NCBI RefSeq assembly: GCF_042648405.1 | Contig: NZ_JBHRXV010000003.1 | Coordinates: 302,611-366,610 of the forward strand | DNA from: Sphingoaurantiacus capsulatus | GTDB lineage: Bacteria > Pseudomonadota > Alphaproteobacteria > Sphingomonadales > Sphingomonadaceae | DNA: 64,000 bases | Direction: 5' to 3' | Part shown: in pieces, positions 58,451-64,000 of the stretch | Layout of the letters: the number at the start of each line of letters is the position of its first letter | How positions within the stretch are numbered: position 1 is the first letter of the stretch | The notes under the pieces: model-generated | Seen by the model: only the letters and a program-made list of their open reading frames with translations | What the model was told of the DNA's origin: nothing | Database searches by the model: none | Translations under genes and position numbers: made by a program

Positions 58451-58851
58451 TGGTGCTCGGCCTCGGCTCCGACCTCTGCAACATCGAGCGTATCCAGTCC
58501 TCGATCGACCGGTTCGGCGACCGCTTCATCCGCCGCATCTTCACCGAGACCGAGATCGCCAAGGCCAACCGCCGTCAGCTCACCCGCACTGCCACTTACG
58601 CCAAGCGCTTCGCGGCGAAGGAGGCCTGCGCCAAAGCGCTCGGCACCGGTCTCCGGCGCGGCGTGTTCTTTCGCGACATGGGCGTCGTCAACCTGCCCTC
58701 GGGGCAACCCACGCTGAAACTCACCGGCGGGGCGGCCGAACGCTTGGCAGCGATCACGCCGGCTGGCATGACCCCCGACATCCACCTGACGATCACCGAC
58801 GACCATCCGTGGGCGCAGGCGATGGTCCTGATCACGGCTAGGCCCGCATGA
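58450..58851 (+). CDS. acpS: Holo-[acyl-carrier-protein] synthase
   Basis: 133-residue phosphopantetheinyl transferase that loads the CoA arm onto ACP. LGLGSDLCNIERIQ holds the Mg-binding Asp, and YAKRFAAKEACAKALGTG the Glu and Lys. ATG at 58450 overlaps the pdxJ stop; GTG at 58447 is in frame too. Its stop overlaps the lepB ATG. coaD, which supplies CoA, lies at 28 kb. Confidence 0.95.
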   Translation: MVLGLGSDLCNIERIQSSIDRFGDRFIRRIFTETEIAKANRRQLTRTATYAKRFAAKEACAKALGTGLRRGVFFRDMGVVNLPSGQPTLKLTGGAAERLAAITPAGMTPDIHLTITDDHPWAQAMVLITARPA

Positions 58852-59660
58852 CCGACAAGAAGAAGATCAACTGGCTGCACGAAATCTGGCAGCTCGCGCT
58901 GCTCGGTCTCGCCGTGCTCGGCTTTCATTCGGCGATCGCCAAGCCCTTCTACATCCCGTCGGAATCGATGCTGCCGAGCCTGCTCGTCGGCGACCGGCTG
59001 GTGGTGACCAAATATCCCTATGGCTACAGCTATCTGTCGCCATCGCTCGACATCCTGCCCGAGATGCAGGGGCGCCTCTTCGGCCGACTGCCGGAGCGGG
59101 GCGACATCGTCGTCGTCAAGTCGCCGGGCGAGCATATCGACTATATCAAACGGCTGATCGGCCTGCCCGGCGACACCATCCAGATGAAGTCGGGCGTGCT
59201 CTACATCAACGGCAACCCGGTGCCGCGCGTCGCGCTGCCGCCGATCGACATCGCCGAATCGCCCAACACCAACTGCGACCGCTATCCGGCGTTCGAGACG
59301 AGGAACGCCGAAGGCGCCGCCGTCTGCCGTTACCCGCGCTACCGCGAGACGCTGCCCAACGGCGTCAGCTACGATACCATCGACGCCATACAAGGCAGCT
59401 TCACCGACGATACCGAGCTGGTCCGCGTGCCGGCCGGCCATGTCTTCCTGATGGGCGACAACCGCGACAATTCGGCGGACAGCCGCGTGCCGCCGGGTCT
59501 CAGCGGCCTCGGCGTCCTGCCGATCGAGAATCTGTCGGGCCGCGCCGAGTTCATCACCTTCTCGCTCGACGGCTCGCTGAGCTTCAACCCGAAGAGCTGG
59601 TTCACCGCCTTCCGTGGCGAGCGGGCGTTCGATTCGCTTCGCCCCGACAAGGCTAGCTGA
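58848..59660 (+). CDS. lepB: Signal peptidase I
   Basis: 270-residue inner membrane enzyme cleaving signal peptides. One membrane helix (about 13-32) precedes FYIPSESMLPSLLVGD with catalytic Ser-40; YIKRLIGLPGD holds the catalytic Lys-101; VFLMGDNRDNSADSR is box E. Only one membrane helix is seen, as in many alphaproteobacteria. ATG at 58848 overlaps acpS. Many alphaproteobacteria have rnc-era next; here a permease gene follows after 53 bases. Confidence 0.96.
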   Translation: MTDKKKINWLHEIWQLALLGLAVLGFHSAIAKPFYIPSESMLPSLLVGDRLVVTKYPYGYSYLSPSLDILPEMQGRLFGRLPERGDIVVVKSPGEHIDYIKRLIGLPGDTIQMKSGVLYINGNPVPRVALPPIDIAESPNTNCDRYPAFETRNAEGAAVCRYPRYRETLPNGVSYDTIDAIQGSFTDDTELVRVPAGHVFLMGDNRDNSADSRVPPGLSGLGVLPIENLSGRAEFITFSLDGSLSFNPKSWFTAFRGERAFDSLRPDKAS

Positions 59661-59713
59661 GGGAACATGGGCGTCCCGCCGATGGTTTCGGCCTCGCAAC
59701 AGCGAGGCGAACC

Positions 59714-60838
59714 ATGAGCGAGACGCCCCTTCACAAGACCGAGAGCCCGGTCGCCACGCGCGACCCGCTGATCATCGACACGCTGAAGCAGGCCAGCGTC
59801 TGGTTCGGCATCGCCGTCGCGCTGTTCCTCACCTGGAAGCTGGCAAACGCGATCCTGCTGATCGTCGCCGGCCTGATCTTCGCCGCCTTCATCGACCTTG
59901 GCGGCCGCGCGATCTGCAAGGTCTGGGACGCGCCGCGCTGGCTGCGCGCGACTATCGTCACGCTCGGTTTCTTCGGCGCGATCATCGGACTCGTTGCTGC
60001 CGCCGGGATGCAGCTGGTGGAGCAAGCCGGCGAACTCAGCCAGACGCTCGATGCGCAGATCACCCGTCTGTCGCTGTTCCTCGAAAGCTACGGCATCACC
60101 AGCTTCGCCGGTAGCGAGCGCGGGCCGCTCGCCGGCATCGCGCAGCAATTGCTCGGCTCGTTCGGCAAGCTCACGCAGGCGCTCGGCACCGCCGCCGGCG
60201 CGCTCGGCAGCTTCATCCTCGTCGTCGTGCTCGGCATCTACATCGCCGTCGAGCCGCGCCTCTATGAGCGCGGCGTCGAATGGCTGGCGCCGAAACGCTC
60301 ACGCAAAAGTTTCGCCGCCCTCCTCGACGAGCTGGCCGACACCATGCGCCGCTGGACGCTCGGGCGCCTCATCGCGATGCTGTTCGAGGGCGTGTTCACC
60401 ATGGTGGCGCTGCTGATCGCCGGGGTACCGCTGGCGCCGCTGCTCGGGCTCATCGCCGGCATCCTCGCCTTCATTCCCAACATCGGCGCCTTCATCTCGG
60501 GCACCTTGATCGTGCTCGTCGGCTTCAGCGTCAGCACCGAGACGGGCGTCGCCGCGCTCGTCGTCTACATGGTGCTGCAGTTCGTCGAGGGCAATTTCAT
60601 CACGCCTTACGTCGAACGGAAGGTCGTCGACATCGCGCCCGCCGTCACGCTCGCCGCGCAATTGCTATTCGGCGTGCTATTCGGCCTCTTGGGCGTCATG
60701 CTCGCCGTGCCGATCGTCGCGATGGTGAAGGTGACGCTCGAACATCGCCGGGCCTCGACGGCCGCCGCGACTTCGGGCAGTGGCGCGGCATGGAAGGACT
60801 CAGACACAAGCTCGGAATCCTCGGCGCACCCGAGCTGA
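59714..60838 (+). CDS. AI-2E family transporter (PerM/YdiK-like permease)
   Basis: 374-residue inner membrane protein with about seven hydrophobic segments, the last cluster being GVFTMVALLIAGVPLAPLLGLIAGILAFIPNIGAFISG (family hallmark). A C-terminal MVLQFVEGNFITPYVERKVVDIAP block is also typical. Members export signals or drive Na+/H+-linked transport; the true substrate is unknown. ATG at 59714. The end overlaps the GNAT gene by 49 bases. Confidence 0.88.
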   Translation: MSETPLHKTESPVATRDPLIIDTLKQASVWFGIAVALFLTWKLANAILLIVAGLIFAAFIDLGGRAICKVWDAPRWLRATIVTLGFFGAIIGLVAAAGMQLVEQAGELSQTLDAQITRLSLFLESYGITSFAGSERGPLAGIAQQLLGSFGKLTQALGTAAGALGSFILVVVLGIYIAVEPRLYERGVEWLAPKRSRKSFAALLDELADTMRRWTLGRLIAMLFEGVFTMVALLIAGVPLAPLLGLIAGILAFIPNIGAFISGTLIVLVGFSVSTETGVAALVVYMVLQFVEGNFITPYVERKVVDIAPAVTLAAQLLFGVLFGLLGVMLAVPIVAMVKVTLEHRRASTAAATSGSGAAWKDSDTSSESSAHPS

Positions 60839-61359
60839 CCGGCCGCGTCGTCCGGCTGGACTATCTGGCCGAGCACCACTGCGAACCCCTGCGCGCCGCC
60901 TGCGCCGCCGATCCCGACATCTGGGATATCTATCCCTATTCGATGCTCGGCGAGGCCTTCGACGCCTGGTGGGCGGCGACCCCGCAGCGGCATGTGCTGG
61001 TCGCGATCCACGGCGGCGAGGTCGTCGGCATGACCAGCTTCTATGATGTCAGCGATGCGAAGAATTCGGCGGCAATCGGCGGCACCTATTTCCGCCCCGA
61101 CGTGCGCGGCACCGGCGTCAACGGCGAGGTCAAGCGCCTGATGCTGAGTGCCGCCTTCGGCGCCGGCGCCCGCCGCGTCGAATTCCATGTCGACGCGATC
61201 AACGGGCGGTCGCGACGCGCGGTCGAGAAGCTCGGCGCGCAGCTCGACGGCATCCTGCGGCAGGACCGCACGACCTGGACGGGCCGCGTGCGCGACACCT
61301 GCGTCTATTCGATTCTGAAAGAAGAATGGCCCGCGGTGCGGGCCATTCTGGAAAGCTGA
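60790..61359 (+). CDS. GNAT family N-acetyltransferase
   Basis: 189 residues, RimJ/RimL-type. LTGRVVRLDYLAEHHCEPLRAAC at the start, then MTSFYDVSDAKNSAAIGGTYF, PDVRGTGVNGEVKRLMLSAAF (acetyl-CoA loop) and VEFHVDAINGRSRRAVEKLGA are typical. ATG at 60790 is the only good start before the conserved part, which means its first 16 codons overlap the end of the permease gene in another frame. No ribosome binding site is clear. Confidence 0.85.
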   Translation: MEGLRHKLGILGAPELTGRVVRLDYLAEHHCEPLRAACAADPDIWDIYPYSMLGEAFDAWWAATPQRHVLVAIHGGEVVGMTSFYDVSDAKNSAAIGGTYFRPDVRGTGVNGEVKRLMLSAAFGAGARRVEFHVDAINGRSRRAVEKLGAQLDGILRQDRTTWTGRVRDTCVYSILKEEWPAVRAILES

Positions 61360-61374
61360 AGCTGGAAGGCCTTA

Positions 61375-61899
61375 TCAGCCCTGGCGCGGCGCGATCGCCA
61401 GCAGCTCGACGTCGAACTGCAAAACTGCGTTCGGCGGGATGACGCCGCCGGCGCCTTCTGGCCCGTAGCCGAGCTCGGGCGGAATGGTGAAGCGGTACTT
61501 GGCGCCCGGCTTCATCAGCTGCACGCCCTCGGTCCAGCCCGGGATCACCTGGTCGAGACGGAAGACCGCCGGCTCGCCACGCTGGTAGCTCGAATCGAAA
61601 ACGGTGCCGTCGACGAGCTTGCCCTCGTAGTGGACGGCGACGGTGTCGGTCGCGACCGGGCTCTCGCCCTGCCCTTCGGTCAGCACTTCATACTGAAGGC
61701 CGCTCGCGGTGCTCTTCACGCCGGCACGCTCCTTGTTCGAGGCGAGGAAATCGGCAGGCGGGGCCGCGGCGGTAACCAGCTTCTCGGTGCCGGTGAACGC
61801 CAGCGCGGCTGCGGCGCCGGCGATCAGCAGGCCGATCACGGCATATTTGGCAAAGGCGGCGCCGGAACGGCGGCCACCCGACGCGTGCGGACCCGACAC
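61375..61899 (-). CDS. Membrane-anchored FKBP-type peptidyl-prolyl isomerase
   Basis: 174 residues. An N-terminal membrane helix (about 18-36, KYAVIGLLIAGAAAALAF) acts as anchor, followed by a linker and one FKBP domain: VAVHYEGKLVDGTVFDSSYQRGEPAVFRLDQVIPGWTEGVQLM and YGPEGAGGVIPPNAVLQFDVELL. It folds proteins at the membrane surface. The start is GTG at 61899, placed in the four-base loop of a 6-base-pair hairpin (61890-61905). It follows rpsU by nine bases, so they are co-transcribed. Confidence 0.9.
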   Translation of the reverse strand: MSGPHASGGRRSGAAFAKYAVIGLLIAGAAAALAFTGTEKLVTAAAPPADFLASNKERAGVKSTASGLQYEVLTEGQGESPVATDTVAVHYEGKLVDGTVFDSSYQRGEPAVFRLDQVIPGWTEGVQLMKPGAKYRFTIPPELGYGPEGAGGVIPPNAVLQFDVELLAIAPRQG

Positions 61900-61908
61900 C
61901 GGGTCGGC

Positions 61909-62115
61909 TTAGCGGTTGCCGTCGCGCTCGGCGCGCTTGCGCTCGAGCTTGCGGGCGCGGCGAACGGCGGCTGCCTTCTCGCGGGCACGCTTCTCCGAGG
62001 GCTTCTCGTAGTGACGGCGCAGCTTCATCTCGCGATACACGCCCTCACGCTGCAGCTTCTTCTTGAGCGCGCGAAGGGCCTGGTCGACGTTATTGTCGCG
62101 AACGATGATCTGCAT
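61909..62115 (-). CDS. rpsU: 30S ribosomal protein S21
   Basis: 68-residue basic protein of the small subunit. MQIIVRDNNVDQALRALKKKLQREGVYREMKLRR is the S21 signature, with a Lys/Arg-rich helix to the end. ATG at 62115 has CCGGAG upstream. The FKBP gene follows on the same strand. Confidence 0.96.
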   Translation of the reverse strand: MQIIVRDNNVDQALRALKKKLQREGVYREMKLRRHYEKPSEKRAREKAAAVRRARKLERKRAERDGNR

Positions 62116-62174
62116 GCAGCCGTCTCACTCCGGTTTCTTTTAAGGCCAACCACCTCGGCAAAGCAGGCGGCACA

Positions 62175-62214
62175 GGCACAAAAATAATGACGCCGGTGAA
62201 CGAGTCCCCGGCGT
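62175..62214 (-). terminator. Rho-independent terminator of the CC_3452-type gene
   Basis: In minus-strand sense ACGCCGG (62208-62214) and CCGGCGT (62190-62196) form a 7-base-pair stem, then CATTATTTTTG. It lies about 90 bases after the CC_3452-type gene and 60 bases before rpsU, so it separates their transcripts. Confidence 0.75.
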
Positions 62215-62305
62215 GAGCGGCTGCCCATAGCAGAGAGAGCAGCGCGCCTCAAGCCGAAGCTTAGGTCGCGCCGCCCTAGGTTGGACGCCGCTGAAGCTAT
62301 TGGGG

Positions 62306-62629
62306 TTACTTCGCGGCAGCCGGGGTTGCGGTGTGGCCGGCGCGCTCGTTGCAGGCGGCCACTTCCTCTGCGCTGAAGGTCTTGCCCTTCGCCTGGAACG
62401 CGGTGACGGCGCCGACTTCCTGCGCGATGCGCACGCAGATGTGCTTGGCCGGGCTGGTCGCGGCGCCACCGGCGCTGCAGCTCGCGCCGGTGCACGACCA
62501 CAGCCGCTCCGACGACACCAGCTTCGCGGTCGCGGTCGGCGCGGCGAAGGAGGCGACATAGGAAGGCGCAGCGGCAAACGCCGGCGCGCTGGTGGCGACG
62601 AGGAGGACGAGCAGCTTCTTGAACGACAT
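62306..62629 (-). CDS. CC_3452 family exported protein
   Basis: 107 residues. Signal peptide MSFKKLLVLLVATSAPAFA, then a small mature protein with three or four Cys: SERLWSCTGASCSAG, KHICVRIAQEVGAVTAF and AACNERA, which probably form disulphides. The spacing fits the CC_3452 family of alphaproteobacteria, function unknown. ATG at 62629; the in-frame ATG at 62647 would add six residues. It diverges from the HxlR regulator gene across a region with two inverted repeats, so it may be that regulator's target. Confidence 0.78.
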   Translation of the reverse strand: MSFKKLLVLLVATSAPAFAAAPSYVASFAAPTATAKLVSSERLWSCTGASCSAGGAATSPAKHICVRIAQEVGAVTAFQAKGKTFSAEEVAACNERAGHTATPAAAK

Positions 62630-62650
62630 GGGAGGCTCCGTTGGCATTTT

Positions 62651-62693
62651 AGTTTCTTAACAAAACTCTTGATTAGTTCTCTAATGCAACTAA
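62651..62693. promoter_or_regulatory. Divergent promoter with two HxlR-type operator candidates
   Basis: TTAGTT (62673-62678), nine bases, AACTAA (62688-62693), and AGTTT (62651-62655), seven bases, AAACT (62663-62667). Both are perfect inverted repeats in an A/T-rich island within a GC-rich region, midway between the divergent CC_3452 and HxlR-type genes. They may bind the regulator and control both. Confidence 0.5.
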
Positions 62694-62772
62694 CTGAGCG
62701 GCGACAAGCGAAAAAGTTGCGTTTTGAAACGGGCCTATTAATTTGGCCAGCGGGGAGCCGAGGGAGGATCAC

Positions 62773-63270
62773 ATGCCGAAGCGCGTGAGCGCGCCGGACT
62801 ATTGCCTGATTGCACGGTCGATGGACGTGCTGGGTGAGCAATGGACCATGCTGATCGTCCGCGACGCCTTCTTCGGCATCCGCAACTTCGACGATTTCCA
62901 GAAGAGCCTCGGCATCGCGCGCAACGTGTTGGCGACTCGGCTCGCCAAGCTGGTCGAGGAAGGCATCCTGTCGCGCCGCGTCAGCGAGGCCGACCGCCGC
63001 AAGGTCGAGTACAAGCTAACGCAGAAGGGCCGCGACCTCTTCCCGATGATCATCGGCCTCTCCCAATGGGGCGCCAAGCATCTGCGCCGCCCCGACGAGC
63101 TGTCGCCCTTCGCCATCGTCGATCGCGCAAACGGCCACGGCCTCGCCCCGGTGGAGGTCCGCGCCGCCGATGGCCGCACGCTGACGCCCTTTGACACCGT
63201 CATCGTGTCGGCGGAGGGAACCACCGACACCATTCGTGCGAATGTTCCTCCGTTGCGCAACGCAGGCTAA
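62773..63270 (+). CDS. HxlR family winged helix regulator
   Basis: 165 residues. LIARSMDVLGEQWTMLIVRDAFFGIRNFDDFQKSLGIARNVLATRLAKLVEEGILSRR shows the HxlR winged helix, with KVEYKLTQKGRDLFPMIIGLSQWG as wing and last helix. The C-terminal 50 residues extend beyond the typical HxlR (GLAPVEVRAADGRTLTPFDT), perhaps a small effector part. There is no N-terminal Cys as in redox HxlR proteins, except the Cys at residue 10 (APDYCLIARS), which is the usual position for a sensor. ATG at 62773 has GGGAGGA upstream. Confidence 0.88.
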   Translation: MPKRVSAPDYCLIARSMDVLGEQWTMLIVRDAFFGIRNFDDFQKSLGIARNVLATRLAKLVEEGILSRRVSEADRRKVEYKLTQKGRDLFPMIIGLSQWGAKHLRRPDELSPFAIVDRANGHGLAPVEVRAADGRTLTPFDTVIVSAEGTTDTIRANVPPLRNAG

Positions 63271-63280
63271 AGGGACCGCC

Positions 63281-63946
63281 ATGACCGAGTTTGCCCCCGC
63301 CGAGATGACGCTCGACGAACTTCGCCCCGTCCTCGTCGAGGCGATGCTGCCGCATGTCCCGTTCGACGGCTGGAGCGACAAGGCGGCGGAGGCCGCCGGC
63401 GCCGACCTCGGCCTGCCGGCGGGCCGCGCGCGAATCGTATTTCCGGGCGGCGCGGCCGACATGGTCACCGCCTATATCGAGTTCGCCGACGCGCGGATGG
63501 CCGCCGCGCTCGACGCGCAGAACCTGCCCGCGATGAAGATTCGCGACCGCATCACCACCGCGGTGCGCACCCGGCTGGAGCAAGCCACCGGCGAGCGCGA
63601 GGCGGTGCGGCGCGCCATGAACATCTTCGGCCAGCCGCAGAATGTCGCGCTCAGCGCCCGCGCGCTGTGGAGCACCGCCGACGCGATGTGGCGCGCGGCC
63701 GGCGACACCGCCACCGACTATAATCACTATACCAAGCGGCTGACGCTCGGCGGCGTCTATGCCTCGACCCTGCTGATCTGGCTCGACGACGAGAGCGGGG
63801 GCCTCGCCGACACCTGGGCGTTCCTCGACCGCCGCATCGGCAACGTCATGTCGTTCGAGAAGGCCAAGGCGAAGTGGCTCGGCAACAGCGACTATCGCCC
63901 CAGCTTGTCACGCTTCCTCGGCCGGCTGCGCTACCCGGTCGCCTAG
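63281..63946 (+). CDS. COQ9 family protein
   Basis: 221 residues. The C-terminal half contains WSTADAMWRAAGDTATDYNHYTKRLTLGGVYASTLL and WAFLDRRIGNVMSFEKAKA, diagnostic of COQ9. COQ9 helps COQ7 hydroxylate ubiquinone precursors; in alphaproteobacteria the protein has the TetR-like fold with a lipid pocket. ATG at 63281 has AAAGGGA upstream, ten bases after the HxlR regulator stop, so the two may be co-transcribed. Confidence 0.92.
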   Translation: MTEFAPAEMTLDELRPVLVEAMLPHVPFDGWSDKAAEAAGADLGLPAGRARIVFPGGAADMVTAYIEFADARMAAALDAQNLPAMKIRDRITTAVRTRLEQATGEREAVRRAMNIFGQPQNVALSARALWSTADAMWRAAGDTATDYNHYTKRLTLGGVYASTLLIWLDDESGGLADTWAFLDRRIGNVMSFEKAKAKWLGNSDYRPSLSRFLGRLRYPVA

Positions 63947-64000
63947 AGCGGGATGATTTTCCTCTGAATCGAATTTGGATTCCCTCAGTGGGCTTGTTGT
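63945..64000 (+). repeat. Possible dispersed repeat at window edge
   Basis: Sequence starting at the COQ9 stop (AGAGCGGGATGATTTT...) with an inverted GAATC (63966-63970) and GATTC (63978-63982) around a seven-base spacer. It resembles an element often found just after genes in sphingomonads, but the window cuts it, so only composition and palindrome support this. Confidence 0.35.

Overview
This 64 kb window is a high-GC, densely coded stretch of an alphaproteobacterial chromosome. It most likely comes from Sphingomonas or a close relative in the Sphingomonadaceae. The basis is the set of genes: CtrA with a C-terminal Ala-Ala, the CtrA inhibitor SciP (DUF1153), a DUF1013 regulator, DUF1192, COQ9, a CC_3452-type secreted protein, class II DAHP synthase, an orphan TonB receptor, and a serC leader RNA followed by serC-serA. 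There is no rRNA, CRISPR array, prophage or intact insertion sequence. The gene content is core or near-core, so the less ordinary signals are mostly regulatory: RNA leaders, operators, palindromic repeats and unusual start codons.

Layout. 1-9.6 kb: partial Rrf2 regulator, TonB-dependent receptor, serC leader/serC/serA, hisZ, a secreted alpha/beta hydrolase (minus strand), purA. 9.6-14.0 kb (minus): a tightly coupled run dnaJ-like, yihY-like, fabI, VOC protein, aroC, acylphosphatase; all but the first junction are separated by overlapping stop/start codons or nearly so. 14.2-18.6 kb: pdxH, CDF metal transporter, PhzF protein, mnmA (minus), sciP, thioesterase. 18.6-21.8 kb (minus): three uncharacterised exported proteins, two of them lipoproteins, downstream of ctrA and its terminator. 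22-29.9 kb: two enoyl-CoA hydratases, a beta-lactamase-fold hydrolase, then the minus-strand genes xseB, ispA, coaD, cyclophilin, queA, EF-hand protein, tgt. 29.9-38.7 kb: acyl-CoA metabolism (acyl-CoA ligase, MBL hydrolase, two acyl-CoA dehydrogenases) around a DUF1013 gene, GST, quinone oxidoreductase, DUF1192 protein and a secreted C13-family cysteine peptidase. 38.7-46.4 kb: metallophosphoesterase, lipid kinase, OmpA lipoprotein, hybrid histidine kinase, DAHP synthase, a 23-residue membrane peptide, tRNA-Glu(CTC), an Ala/Thr/Val-rich secreted protein. 46.4-50.4 kb (minus): trehalose operon otsB-GH15-otsA. 50.5-64 kb: small regulators and enzymes, infA, rpoZ, the coupled operon rsh-pyrE-pdxJ-acpS-lepB, a permease, GNAT, FKBP/rpsU, a divergent HxlR regulator/CC_3452 pair, COQ9.

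How the parts may work together. Three cell-cycle-type regulators (SciP, CtrA, DUF1013) lie within 16 kb. The ctrA upstream region holds three GTTAAC half-sites and one CtrA box, and sciP has a degenerate box, which suggests an auto-regulated circuit. Two fatty/acyl-CoA operons about 3.6 kb apart share an almost identical 18-base operator resembling LiuR-type sites, which suggests one local regulon. Several leaders fold so that they include the Shine-Dalgarno or start codon (serC, the MBL hydrolase, a lipoprotein gene, DAHP synthase). At least four convergent gene pairs end on each other through a 4-base overlap, three of them by sharing the palindrome CTAG.

No wholly new multigene system is evident. 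The best candidates for undescribed biology are the hairpin with the Shine-Dalgarno in its loop at 32711-32739, the shared acyl-CoA operator, the DUF1013 leader, the possible CTG start of queA at the edge of a palindromic repeat, and the exported-protein cluster between sciP and ctrA.
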